The notes beneath the pieces were generated by a model. The model was not told the origin of the DNA and ran no database searches. It saw only the letters and a program-made list of their open reading frames with translations. A stretch of DNA of 64,000 nucleotides from Bryoerythrophyllum caledonicum (taxonomy: Eukaryota; Streptophyta; Bryopsida; Pottiales; Pottiaceae): positions 8,821,519 through 8,885,518 of the forward strand of contig OZ020521.1 in the NCBI GenBank assembly GCA_963971425.1, written 5' to 3'. Positions 11,990 to 23,389 of the stretch are shown piece after piece. The stretch's first letter is position 1. The number at the start of each line of letters is the position of its first letter. A program made the translations under genes and the position numbers.

Positions 11990-12600
11990 GGGATTAAAGG
12001 AGTCGGGAGGTTTAAAAAAAACAGGGAAAAAAAAACAAATAAATAAATGAAGAGGACAAAAGGAAGAGAGTGACAATCTACAAAATTCTAGATCTGAACT
12101 AAATGAGAAGAGAAGGGAGGGAGAGAGGGAGGGACATTTAAAATGTAGATCTCATTTAATTTTGATGGAGTGAGTGGAGAAGGGAGAGTTGGACAATCGT
12201 TCAGGAAGATCTTAATTAAATTAAAAAAAGAGGATCCAAGGCAAAAGAATTCCATTTTTTTAATTGGAAGTAGTGGAGAAGAATGCAAAAAATTATAAAT
12301 ACAAATAAGAGGGTTCTTCAAAAAACAAAAAAATAATGGGAGGCAAAAGGGAGAAAGGGACAATTATAAATGAAGTCTTCATTAAATAGAAGGAAGGAAG
12401 AAGGTTTAGGCTTTAGGGACAATTATTGATTTAGATATGAAGTAATTTAGAAGGTGTGATTTGGGGAGGAAGATCCCAATTTTTTTTTAAAAATACAAAA
12501 GGAAGAGAGGGACAACCAAATAAAAATTAAACTCTCAAGTAAACTAGAAGGAGAAGAGAACGAGAGAGAGGGACAATTATATATGTACAACTTATTAAAT
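11990..12600. repeat. Degenerate purine-rich tandem repeats
   Basis: Variants of 'ggaagagagggacaatt' recur at intervals of roughly 50-90 bp (about 12058, 12127, 12178, 12350, 12411, 12502, 12560), embedded in AT-rich spacer. They look like a very decayed tandem array. No coding potential was seen. Confidence 0.45.
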
Positions 12601-13160
12601 TTGTCACATCTTGTTTTCTCTTGTACAAGACATGTTATAAACCTTCTCATTGACCGTTTGGATAAACGTTCTAAAAGATATTTAGTGCTCAAAAAATTTC
12701 AACGTGAATTGGCCTTGTTTGAACCTCCACTTCTTGCACAAATTTATTTGAATATGCTACTCCCGTTTTTACCTCTACAAATTGGTGTATCTGGAATAAA
12801 CATCATGCTTCACAGAATAGTATAAATTACAAACTTTTGGATTGTAAAATTTTATAGAAAGCGAAGTCAAAGTCTAGGGTACGAGTCAACGATGGAAGAA
12901 AATGAATCATTGTTTTTACTTTACACACTATAATCTATCAATCCATGCACGGATTGCAACCATAAGAGCATGGTGTGTTCATATAGAAGTCTACTTTAGA
13001 ATCTTACGGTTGAAAATCTAAAGATTACTTAAAAAATGCAATTGCTATGCCTCTTTTTCAATGTGACGATTTTGGACTAATTTTTTAGCTAAATTGGCCG
13101 TGTTCCTTTAGAGTTTAAGACAAGGGTAAAAGATTTAGACCTTGCATATTACATAATATG
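12600..13160 (+). mobile_element. MITE copy (CCCCTAAA family), partial
   Basis: Forward-oriented partial copy, beginning at 'ataaaccttctcattgaccg' and running through 'gaacctccacttcttgcac', 'atcatgctt', 'gaagtcaaagtc', 'aatctatcaatcc' and 'cttacggttgaaaat' to the decayed terminus 'tcctttagagttta'. The order matches the copy at 58962-59897. The 5' third is missing. Confidence 0.6.
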
Positions 13161-13539
13161 ATACAAAGTGTTGTCAAAGTCTCATGAGTATGGATCAACG
13201 CAGAGAAGAAAATGAATTGTTGTTTGGATTGTAAACACCATGATCTATCAATCTGTGCGGTCGATAGGAACCAAATGTATATGGCATCTTCAAATAAATG
13301 ATGTTATTAGTAGTACAAAGTTGGTAATGTGTCCATAATACATTATAACATAAACATAGGTTACATTCTTATGCAAATATCATACGTATATAGGATTTCT
13401 ATATATTTCTCAAAGTGTCTCTACATACAAGATATTGTGTAGGGTTTTCATTTTTTTTTGTACACAACATCCTTTATGTACTGTACATGTTGTATTAAGT
13501 TTTACTTATCATTGGATGCAAGTTTGTGGCTCTTATTAG

Positions 13540-14052
13540 ATGGATATTAATATTTTTCATATGAAATCTAGGGTCTTGTATTTTTTTGATGGAGTTTCAC
13601 ATGTGGTATTTCTAAATTTTTTAAAAAAAAAATTGACGCAAGGAAAATACTGGAACAAAATTGAAAAATCGATAAATTTTCTTGTAATAAACATGGAAGC
13701 TCAAAACAAAATTGAAAATTGCACGGTAACCTTAAACCTTATCTCTTCTATTTGTCAAATTGCTATACTCTCAAATGGTTTGTTTGCTGAAATCTCAAAG
13801 AAAGAAGGCTATGCTCCATTGCTTACGTACAAATTCTTAAAGTTATCGGACAAGATTTCACATGAATTCCCAAGGATTTTTATCAAACTCATCATATATT
13901 ATTCATCAAATGAGAATCGCCAAAATAAAAACAAAAATATTTATCGCATTACACAAGAATCAAAAATAAGAAATCCCACATATGTGAAAAGGACTATTCT
14001 CTCGTGGATTTTATGTACAATACATTTTAGTTTTCCTGTTCATGCAAATTGA
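13540..14052 (+). other. AT-rich open frame, function unknown
   Basis: An uninterrupted 170-codon plus frame lies in AT-rich repeat-flanked DNA. The product would be rich in Ile, Asn and Lys, with no motif I recognise. A frame of this length can occur by chance or be a decayed repeat. There is no promoter or splice evidence. I would not call it a gene without transcript support. Confidence 0.2.
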
Positions 14053-14283
14053 AACTTTCAGAGTTGTCAATTTCATGTTTTTGGGCGCTTCAAAGTAAAA
14101 TTGTATTAGTTATTAGCATGAAAAAAGCCAAAATCCATGGAAACTTTTGTCATTGTTGTTGGAAGTGCTCGATATCCAACCCTTTATTGGAGAACGGTCC
14201 ATTCCATAACCACATTCTCTTCCCAAAATCTTGCAGAAGGCGCATCCATGTTTGATATTTCACAAAATAGCATGGATGGTGTT

Positions 14284-14960
14284 TAACCCATTAAGGACCA
14301 CAAAGCGTTTAGCTCAAAAACTAGTCCAAAACCGTCACTGTCAAAAAGAGGCAATGTGATCACATTTTAAAGTTAAGTTTGGATTTTCAGCCATAAGATC
14401 TTGGAAAAGATTTCTATATGAACATGCCATACTCTTTTAGTTGCAATCCACCGCACATATTGATAGATTATAGTGTCTAACGTGAAAACAATGGTTGATT
14501 TTCTTCCCGGGGTCCGTAGACTCTGACTTCACTTTCTATGAAATTTTTATAGTACAAAAGTTCCAAATCTTTTACCATTGTCTTAAGCATGATGTTGATT
14601 CTCTATACACCCATTTCTAGAGGTAAAAGAGGGGTGTAGCATCTTCAAAAAAATTGAACAACGAGTAGAGGTTTAAGAATGGCCAATTCACGTTTCAATT
14701 ACTTGTGAATTAAATATCTTTTAGAATGCTTATCCAATCGGTCAATAGAAAGGTGTAGAGCACATCTTTTAGTAGAAAAAAAAAAAGGTGAAAAATATAA
14801 AAATTTGTAAGTTTTATGAGGAAAAGAAGAAGTTTTATTGCACATTGCCCAAAAAAGGGTGAAAATATTTTACTTGGATTAAAATGAGATTTTACAGTAA
14901 AGACAACCATTTTTTTTGGAAATCTTTAAAGAAGGTAATATGCAATGTACCCTTGGCCCT
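14284..14960 (-). mobile_element. MITE copy (CCCCTAAA family), reverse
   Basis: This copy begins 'ttaacccattaaggaccac' and runs in reverse through the family landmarks ('atgatgttgattc', 'ggtgtagcat', 'gaggtttaagaatggccaattcacg', 'gaagaagttttattg..ca'). The distal part decays near 14930. Confidence 0.6.
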
Positions 14961-15339
14961 TGGAACATTGTGCCCGTGGGCCATTCCAATTTCCTCCTGG
15001 TTTGTCAAAGATTAAAAAGGATACAAGCATCTCTTATATGTTATGTAGGATATTTTAAGTGGAACCATTACTAAGAAATTATATAATTCATATGCTTCCA
15101 AGCACACAATGGAATATCCACGTGTATGCACATAAAACTTTTCCGACATTCCTCTGACCAATAATGCACGTGATTCTATCTCCTAATTTGGAGTGCACGT
15201 GCAATGTCAACCGTCCCAGAAAAGCAAAGTTCTAAAAAGGCTTTTGTATTTGCAAAGAGCAGAGAGAAGTCGAGGACAGGAAAAGAAGTTGAGAGGAGAG
15301 GGGAGGGGAGACGAGGGAGCGGAGAGAAGTGGAGGAGTA

Positions 15340-15560
15340 GAGAGAGGAGGCCGTCCGATTGGAGTCGGCCGTGGACGGCTGCGGATGGCCTGGCTGCGGA
15401 CAGCCGCGACCGGTCCAACCGTTGTGGCTGTCGGTGGCGACAATGCGGATGCCCAATCCGGCGATGCGCCCGAGGCCGTCCGCCATCGGACGGCCCAGAC
15501 GATTCCCCGACCGTCCGCCTATGCTGTCCGCCATCCGCGGTCGGCGTAAAAGGCGGACGG
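15340..15560. promoter_or_regulatory. GC-rich patch upstream of family X copy 2
   Basis: It is dense in GGCCGTCC and CGGACGGC words, including the perfect hairpin GGCCGTCCGccatCGGACGGCC near 15475. It lies about 150 bp before the start of the copy 2 reading frame, as a similar patch does for copy 1. It may be an element end or a 5' regulatory region. The sequence alone does not decide. Confidence 0.4.
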
Positions 15561-15706
15561 CCCACCATTCTCCCACACTTGAGTGGGCGAGCTCGTCGCT
15601 TTGGCATTTTCTGCCTTATTGCTTGCGCCTTTTTGACTACACTCATTAATTTTTATTTCATTAGATTTTCTTTAATTCATTTAATTGTTTGTTCTAATTG
15701 GGGAAA

Positions 15707-16735
15707 ATGCCAAGGTCTAACCGCAGCGTTGCTCCGAAGGGGAAAGCCCCCGAGATAGATTGGGACACAACGGACGATGCAAATGTTGTCGCAAAATATG
15801 GATGGCAGAATGAGGAAGAGAGGCTCTGGACTTGCACCATGTGCAAGAGGTACGTGAAGATGAAGCACCTCATGAAGTTGTGGCCGAGGGCACAAACGAG
15901 GATATCGGGGCCGCGGCGCGATGGTCTAGCAAGCACTTGTCAGAGCGCCCATTTCTTGCATCGATATCATGAAGTCACAGCTGCGGTGGGTGTGCGCAAC
16001 TCGAGGTCGAAAATCATGTTGTACTCGAACATGGCAATGGTTTGGGCGGAAATTGTCCTACACAAGGATGTGGATTGGCGCACCGTGGCAGGTCGTATTG
16101 TGAGCCTCTTGGATCAAAGCCAATATTTTATACCAACCACCTGGAATCAACCGAGTGATTGTTGGCCACGTTGTTCAAACCAAAGATCCGGGGACAATCC
16201 CAATGCCCGGCAACAACAGCGGACACGTCCACAGGAGTATGAGGGCCATTACTACAACGACTACAACTATGGCAATGAAATGGGTTCCGCGCCTGTATCA
16301 TTTGATGGGGGAAATGGCGGCCATTAGTACGAAGGCGGCCAATGTGGTACAAGAACCAACACCCCTCAGAGCTATATGCCAACGCACCCAAGGGATACGT
16401 ACGAGTCTTGTCGTAATTCTCTGAGAAAAGAGGAAGAACACCACACCCCAAACTATGCACCCGTCTCATACGATGGATATGGCAGGAGTACATATGAGAG
16501 TGACAACACACCTCCACCAATGTTTGGACTTTGTGAGGATGAAGATGTTAAGTTCGAGAGACAAATGCGTGAAGCCACAATACAAAGCCAGGAAGAGTAC
16601 ATCCGCAGGCTCGAAGATGAAACCCGCTTCATGCACACGCAGTACAATAACATGTATAATGTTTATTCAAGCGGGCCGTACTCAAGTAGCACTGGGCCAA
16701 GTCAAAGACGTGATAGTGACTCAGATGAAGATTAA
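15707..16735 (+). pseudogene. Family X protein, copy 2 (degenerate)
   Basis: The first ATG is at 15707 (MPRSNRSVAPKGK). A Cys-x2-Cys-x3-Tyr patch (CTMCKRYVKMKHLMKLWPR) follows at about 15833-15890. Next comes a helical region with MAMVWAEIVLHKDVDWRTVAG, then a low-complexity Asn/Gln/Tyr/Gly-rich part to the stop at 16326. A second frame (16376-16735) continues with a coiled segment (QSQEEYIRRLEDETRFMHTQ) and ends DSDSDED, so the original gene was probably one protein of about 340 aa with a frameshift near 16320-16380. It is homologous to 10671-11403 on the other strand. An acidic C-terminal tail after a helical region is common in plant hAT-type transposases, but the catalytic core is not visible. 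Confidence 0.45.
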
Positions 16736-16739
16736 TCAT

Positions 16740-17095
16740 ACATGGGCACGTTGTAATGTATTCCATGTGTATATATCTTCGCGCGAGAACAATATTGACT
16801 ATTTTGTAAATTTAGGTCATTTTTTAAGATCTTCAAATGGATGTTTATTAAATATTTCTACGTTGTGGCCATGTCAATGTGAACGATGAATGTACAATGC
16901 ATGTTACGCGTTCCCAAATGAATTTTTTTGATGGTTTTTTAGTATAAGTGGATGTGTGGAATGATAAATTTTTATACATTCCAACTTTTCTAACACCTCA
17001 TACAAGTTCAAGAGAATTTTGTATCATTATATTTTCAACAAATTTCTTTTTACAACATGTACCCCTAAAATTCCTTGAGTATTTTTCATCAAAAA
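16740..17095. other. AT-rich spacer
   Basis: Nothing recognised between the end of family X copy 2 and the 3' end of the LINE copy. Confidence 0.4.
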
Positions 17096-17099
17096 GTTA

Positions 17100-18422
17100 A
17101 AACAAGAAGAAAAACGTTGGTCCCCAAAGGGGCCAGCGTGAATAAAGTGTCTATTTGTTCCACCACTAAGACCATGCCCACCAGACAAGGAATTAGTAGT
17201 ATGGAACTACTTCCCCCTCTTGAGGGTAGACACTATGTATCAAGTAACCAAAGAACACAAGTAACCAAAGTACACAAGATTCCATCTATATCAATAAAGC
17301 ATCAAAGGAAAAGGGGGGAGGGGAGACAAGAAGAGGAGAGGAAAAAAGAAGAAGGGAACACTAGGGGGGAGTGTGTTTTCAAAGTGGGGAGGTTTTGGAG
17401 TTTCAAAGACAAGTAAGTAACGGATAATATTGTGGAGGGTTTTGTATGTCAGGAGGGCTTGGTTGTTTTCAATTTTGCATTTGTGTAGTAGAATGGACAT
17501 GGCATGTTGAATGGCAATGGTGTTAATGTTGTTGAAAGTTTGTGAAATTGTTTCGATGGAGAATTTAAAGGTATCTTCAAGGATTTTTATAGATGGGATA
17601 AAGGTGGTGGCATGAGCGCCGGCTTTGATTCCAGTAAGGGGGTCCACTTTCCATCCTAGGGCAATGATGTCATCAATAAGGGGTTGGTATTTATTCATTT
17701 TGTTTTCAATTGTTTCTGGGGAGAATCTATCATTACAATATGTGAATTTGATGAATTGAATGGTATAGTCTTGGTTAATGTGGTCGGGTGCGAGGTCATT
17801 ATATGGTAGGCCTCGAACGCAAAGTAAGTCTAGCTTGAGTCTAGTATTACAATGGCAACGCTGACTTATAAATGTACATGGAAGTAGCCATGGGGGAACC
17901 GTATTTTCTTGTGGGTTGTTATTAAAGGTGCCGGCATTCATGAGGATAAAGCATCTTGATTTATTCTGGGAGGTGATTAATTTATGGATTTCCCATACGG
18001 CTTTATTATGTCTTTTGACAATTAGGGAGTGTATGTGGTGTTATGACATTTAAGTAAAACATATAGCCATGTGTTGGGGTCCGTGGAAGTGCATATGGGG
18101 CATGTTATAGATGGAAATCTTTCAATTCCAAAGAAGAGTTGTTTTCGGGCATTTCCCATATATCGACCGGTATGGAATTTGATGAGGCATGTTATTTGTG
18201 AGTCAGAGATGATGAGATTCTTATAGAAATTTGTAGAGAGTTCATTGTCTTATTTTTTGTTGCCAGTCCATTTTTCTATATTAGGGAAGTTTCTGCGATT
18301 GTGTCAAGGTTGTTATAGAGGTCTTGTTTCCTGAGATATTTGTTCAAGAATCTAACCGGGCCTTTAATAGAGTATCTTCTTTAGAAGGCCAATCTTTTTT
18401 TTGGAAGTAGTATGGGGTAGCA
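17100..18422 (-). mobile_element. LINE copy A, 3' part (split by insertions)
   Basis: Minus-strand 3' portion of a non-LTR retrotransposon. Between about 17941 and 17440 it encodes the C-terminal domain seen in the other copies: GTFNNNPQENTVPPWLLPC, LLCVRGLPYNDLAP, IQFIKFTYCNDRFSPETI, GWKVDPLTGIKAGAHATTF. Upstream at 17950-18060, HHIHSLIVKRHNKAVWEIHKLI is the zinc-knuckle-adjacent segment also found at 61.7 kb. Its 3' untranslated end (17100-17240, 'gaataaagtgtct', 'agtagtatggaactact') matches 60930-61000. At 18422 it is interrupted by the hAT-like element. The homologous DNA resumes at 20328. Confidence 0.7.
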
Positions 18423-20327
18423 CGGGGTTGTCATAACGGACGGATTGAGGTGATTGGACAAGACAGACAGACGAGCGGTCCGGACCGGATAGGCGGACGG
18501 TTTGGACAGATTGCTTGAAGTGGGCCCAGTAATTTTTTGCAGGTAAGAAATTTTTACTATGATGGACACGTCATATTCAGACGTGTCACGCCACGGTGGC
18601 GCTAGGGCGGGGACGCCTCCCTTGAGGGCGGGGACGTCCCCATTAGGGGCAGGGATGTCTCTGCCCTAGAGAGAGGACGTTTACAATGGGGGCGGGGACG
18701 CCTCCCTTGTGGATGGGGACGCCTTCTTTGAGGGGCGGATTGTTTCCATTAGGGGTGGGGACATCTCCGATCTGGAGAGGGAACGTTCCCATTAGGAGCG
18801 GGGACGCCTCCATTGGGGGCCGGGACGTCCCCGCGCCTGCCACGGAGAAGTCTCCGCCCAATCCAAGAGAAGGAGGCCTTTAGGGCAAAATGGCATTTCG
18901 GGTGCATTGTGGTCCTAGCCAAGGCATTCCTCACCACCATGGACCGGATGCGCAATTGAGTATAGGGTGCCTTCTTTTTGCTTTCGACAAGATCGCGACG
19001 CACTTAAAATAACACGCAGATTAGGTCATTTCCTAGTTTTAGGAAAGAAGACTAAATGGAAAGTATGACTTTTGTCCTTTAACGGCATGCTCTCCAATAA
19101 GAAACACCTTTCTCAGCTCCCTATTAGTTTTGGAGGGGACATAAGGGACTAGAAATGAATGCACCATTTGACATGGGAATTTGGAAAAATATTGAAAAGA
19201 TTAAGGAGGTTAAAATAAGAGACTTTTCAAGTTTCCTAAAGAAAATGAAGCATGTGTGCAATAGCAAGGGAGTTATGCAAGTCCCCATACATAAGGGGTA
19301 GTATAATCTTCTAGTAGAATGTAATGTGCAAGTTCTTTAAATAAAAACTTTAAACATGAGTGCCCCACAAAAGATCTGGACTAGCATACCTCCCTTGCTA
19401 TTGGACACATGATTTATTATTGTTTTTAATGGTATGTGGTGCATTCCAAATCTTTTGTGGGGCACTTATGTTTAAAGTTTTTATTTAAAGAACTTGCACA
19501 TTACATTCTAGTAGAAGATTATACTACCCCTTATGTATGGGGACTTGCATAACTCCCTTGCTATTGCACACATGCTTCATTTTCTTTAGAAAACTTGAAA
19601 AGTCTCTTATTTTAACCTCCTTAATCTTTTCAATATTTTTCCAAATTCCCATGTCAAGTGGTACATTCATTTCTAGTCCCTTATGTCCGCTCCAAAACTA
19701 ATAGGGAGCTGAGAAAGGTGTTCCTTATTGGAGAGCATGCCGTTAAAGGACAGAAGTCGTACTTTCCATTTAGCCTTCTTTCCTAGAACTAGGGAATGAG
19801 ATAATCTGCGTGTTATTATAAGTGCGTTGCGATCTTGTCGAAACTAAAAATAAGGCATCCTATACTCAAATGTGCACCCGCCTCATGGAGAGGACGAGTG
19901 CCTCAGCCAAGACCACAATACACCCAAAATGCCATTTTGCTCTAAAGGCCTCTTTCTCCTGGGTTGGGCGAGGACTTCTTCGTGGCAAGGGCGGGGACGT
20001 CCCCGCCGCTAATGGAGACGTCTCCGGCCCCAATGGAGACCTCCCCGCCGCCAATGGAGGCATCCCCGCCCCTAATACAGGCGTCTCCGCCGCAAATGAG
20101 GCCATCCCGGGTAGGGCGGGGACGTCCCCGCACTGCCTCCCTCTTTCCTTTAGTCCCCGCCCCTACTTTAACATGTCCCTGTCCTGCGTGGCAGCGATGT
20201 GGTGCCAACGTGGCCGCCACGTTGCATGTTTTTTACCTTGATGGAAAGTCAACTGTAGGTTGACTGTATCGGACAAGCGAATTGAGCGGACGGGCGAACC
20301 GGACATCCGTCCAGTATGACAACCCTG
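18423..20327. mobile_element. Non-autonomous hAT-like foldback element
   Basis: The ends are inverted repeats beginning C(A/G)GGGTTGTCAT, with ten further bases nearly matched. They are flanked by the 8-bp direct repeat GGGTAGCA (18415-18422 and 20328-20335). An 8-bp duplication with a CAGGG-type terminus is the signature of hAT transposons. Nearly the whole element is an inverted repeat: arm 18423-19380 pairs with 19445-20327 around a 64-bp loop. The outer arms carry repeated GGGGACGTCCCC-type words (18590-18860 and 19970-20160). No transposase is visible. It sits inside LINE copy A, and the related LINE at about 62.14 kb shows the empty site. Confidence 0.85.
18590..18860. repeat. GGGGACGTCCCC-rich array in left arm
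   Basis: About ten spaced copies of GGGGACG(T/C)C(T/C)CC with short variable spacers. The mirrored array is at 19970-20160. The word is nearly palindromic and lies within the foldback element. Confidence 0.7.
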
Positions 20328-20610
20328 GGGTAGCATGTGCATGTTCGTATGAGTCTTTGGTTTTTTTATGCGATTTTTTGCGGCCATCTTTTGCAAGTTT
20401 ATCTGCTTGTTCGTTTCCATCGATATTGGCATGGGCTCTAACTTTGTGAAGGGTTGTTACCTATGTTTGGTTTTGTACCATGTGGTCCATTGACATTAAA
20501 ATAGTTTGGTCGGGGTGACTATTGTGGAAGGTTACAGGTAGGGTGTGTTATTTGAGTGTTTGGTTGATAAAGTGCATTGACAAGAACTTGACCATGTGAG
20601 CAGTCGATGA
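20328..20610 (-). mobile_element. LINE copy A, continuation
   Basis: After the right target duplication of the hAT-like element, the LINE sequence resumes and matches 62140-62400: 'gcatgggctctaactttgtg' against 'gcatgggcacggactttgtg', and 'atagtttggtcggggt' in both. It stops at the inverted GTGAGCG repeats at 20595-20641. The remainder of the RNase H region appears at 32510-33060, on the far side of the ~11.9-kb insertion. Confidence 0.65.
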
Positions 20611-20641
20611 GTAGTCGGCGTGAGCGGTGAGCGGTGAGCAG
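20595..20641 (+). repeat. Left terminal inverted repeat
   Basis: TGTGAGCAGTCGATGAG, then GTCGGC and GTGAGCG three times. It is matched in inverted orientation at 32466-32512 with about ten differences outside the tandem GTGAGCG block. Confidence 0.7.
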
Positions 20642-21455
20642 AAAAGTTCCTTCTATTTTTTTAGTTTTTTTTTTGTTTTGTTAACTTTGAGGGCCGAAAG
20701 TCGTGGGTCTTTCTCAAGTACAATAACAAATTTTGTCTCGTGACCCTATTACCGTGGTAGGATATTTACATTATACAATAAAAATAGATATTGTTAGTTG
20801 AAGTATAAATCCTATTGTCGTGGAATTAATGTCGTACAAATGCAATTGAAAAGCCGAAGGTAGTCAAGTACAATAATGAAAGTGATATGAGATGCCCATT
20901 ACCGCAAAAAAATCAAAATTGTGAGATGGTGAGGAAGTTCATTATTAGCAATGCCTTCACAAATGATATGGGACATCTGTATATTTATATGTTTTGAAGA
21001 TGGGAACTACAACAGGGCCGCTATGACTGGCATTTATGTGTAGGTGATAATAAACGTTTTTCAAACTGATATTGATTGGGGTCTTTTCCACTATCCCATG
21101 CTTCTGTTGTTAGGCATCACCATCCTATACTATAGGTGGACAATGATGTAAATATTTATGTTCTAGTTGTGTCAATTGATGTTTTTTTTAGTTCTTTGCA
21201 TTTAATTTCTTCTTACAACTCCATCTCTTGTATGTGGTATTACATACAAAACAAAATTTTAAAAAATTGCCCCTAAAGAAGATTTTATAAAAGTTAAACG
21301 TGTGAATTGTATCATTTGCCATAGAGCAATAGTGGCTAGGGAATCACAATACCGTGTATGATGCCAAAGAACAAAGTACGAAATGTATGAATAAGATAGT
21401 AGAACAATACTAGCAAACTAAGGCCACATAAATGACCACAACAATAATAGAAAAT

Positions 21456-22330
21456 CTATGTAGAATAACTTTCATTACCCTCTAGTGCCTCAACATCCAG
21501 AAATTCATAAACGTCAGAGTTGAAACCACGATGTCTTTGAACTAATGGCGGAGAATGCAATGAAGCATAGGCACGTTGAGCAATAGTCTCGGCATATGAT
21601 GGAAGCGTAAATGACTTTCGTGGAGAATAGGCGGAGTCCATCAATCTGCCAAACAACTAAATAGTTAAGTAATTATACTTTGTAAAAGGATTGAAATATG
21701 AAGACGGAAAAAACACTGAAACAATGAACTTACTTACTTAAACGGTTCTTTTTTGCCACACGGCAAATTAGAACCTCATCTTCATCAAAGGCATCAATCA
21801 GTTTAGGTGGAATTGATGAACTTGGTGACACTAGTTGAAGAGAACTAAGAAGGACTTAAAAAATAAGTGGATCAGATTCAAAGCCAATAACATGCCAATG
21901 TAGTCTGCTTCCTACTCGAATAGTAGCTCGTGAACCCGATCAAAAACATAGCAAGATTTTGAAAAATTGAACTCCGAATGAGTTTAGAAAAATGTCAATT
22001 ATAACAAGTGAGAGTTGCAGCAGTGGCATCCAAAATAACTGAGCCTAGATTTGTGAAGGCTTCAACAAACATCTGCAGAAACACTTCATCATTTTCACGA
22101 ACTCCTCTCCATAATACTCTACCATTCATCGCTTGAGACTTAGAGGATGTATAGTTGAACAAAATGTCGTCTTCTTTTAGATTAATACCAACCTTGGCTA
22201 GTTCCGGATCAACATGAATAGATAAAGAAATTTCAATTAAATACGAAGAGAAGGGGGTGAGTTCCATCTTTTAAGCCATTTGGTCTTGATATGAGACTCC
22301 ATCACCGAGGTAGAAAACATCCATAGTTTC
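21456..22330 (-). pseudogene. DNA methyltransferase-like C-terminal region
   Basis: Minus-strand reading from about 22270 gives a segment containing DDILFNYTSSKSQA, VLWRGVRENDEVFLQMFVEA and FTNLGSVILDATAATLTCYN. After a stop near 21995 the same similarity continues (HVIGFESDPLIF, then a Leu-rich helix and FDEDEVLICRVAKK near 21770). The order 'AFT.PGD.VLDxxAxTGS...GR...GxExDxxIF..LL' is that of N6-adenine/N4-cytosine DNA methyltransferases, where ILDATAAT corresponds to the SAM-binding motif I and GFESD to motif II. A last piece at 21656-21456 (SFTLPSYAETIAQRAYASLH) may be the C-terminus. The catalytic DPPW-type motif is not visible, and stops interrupt the frame. It lies opposite in strand to the transposase-like gene of the same element. 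Confidence 0.5.
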
Positions 22331-22365
22331 TCCTGAGTCATTTCAGGCACCTCGTTATTCTCATA

Positions 22366-23095
22366 AGAAACTCCAAGGCATTTAAAAAGAGGTGCCATTT
22401 CCACCCCCATGGTAGTGATTGATAAGTCAATTCTTATTAATCCTGCTATAGAATTTGTGACGTACTTTCTAAAATAGTGTGGCACGTTAAAAATTGAGCT
22501 TGAAGCACTATTTTATGTACGGATGAAGTATGTCAAGAAGAAACTATATTTACGCATAATTTTTTCATCCAAGCTCTATTTCTTATGGGCCATACCATTT
22601 TAGAAATAGAATAAAAATATCAAGAGCTTGTTCTAGGGGCCTACCGGTACCGGCAGCCCTTTGGGAGTGCCTACAAAAAACTCCAAGGCACATTTAAAAG
22701 GAGAGTGATGAATGACAACCCCTTGGTAGTGAATGATATGTCTATTTAAATTCAACCATGCTATAGACCTTATGAAGCGCTTTCTAAAATGATGTGGAAC
22801 GCTAAACATTGAGCTTGGAGCAGTGTTTTATGCATGGATGAAGTATGTCAAGAAAGAACTACAGTCATGCATAACTTTCTCGTCTTAACTCCATTTCTAA
22901 TGTGCTACACCATTTTAGAAATGGCATCAAACTCTCAAGAGCGTGTTCTAGACCCCCTGCCGGCACCGACTGCCCTTTGGGAGTGCTTACACAAAACTTC
23001 ACTCACACACAACTCTCTCATCCAAGCTCCATTTTTAATGTGCAATAGCATTTTAGAAATGGCATCAAATTCTCAAGAGCGTACTTCACCATCCT
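22366..23095. repeat. ~310-bp tandem repeat, two and a third units
   Basis: Unit 1 starts near 22370 (aaactccaaggcatttaaaa) and unit 2 near 22679 (aaactccaaggcacatttaa). Both run through 'attgagcttg.agca', 'ggatgaagtatgtcaagaa', 'accattttagaaat' and 'ggca.ccctttgggagtgc'. A partial third unit covers about 22990-23090. The left end overlaps the start of the methyltransferase-like region. Confidence 0.75.
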
Positions 23096-23389
23096 CATAC
23101 CATAAATACCATGCTACTAACAGAAGGATGCGCACCACAAGCCTCCCATAACTCACGCCCTGGTACCATAGTACGCCACCATTGATAACATCACAGTTGA
23201 AGTCGTTACTAAAAAACCTACAAGATGCCACGTCCAAAATGGAATACATTTCCATACTGTCAAAGGAGGATGGATGGGTGTGGGCGGAAGGAGATGGCAA
23301 GTTCGTGGATGCACATTTGAGGTCGAGGTTCTTGTTGAACACTCGGCGCGCGACCTGGAGTTCGTCGAGAATCAGGTCTTGGAATTAGG

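Noticed and set aside
15176-15758. Several frames of 78-184 codons over 15.2-15.7 kb
   Set aside because: They arise from the stop-poor GGCCGTCCG patch on both strands. Compositions are Arg/Pro/Ser-rich without motifs.
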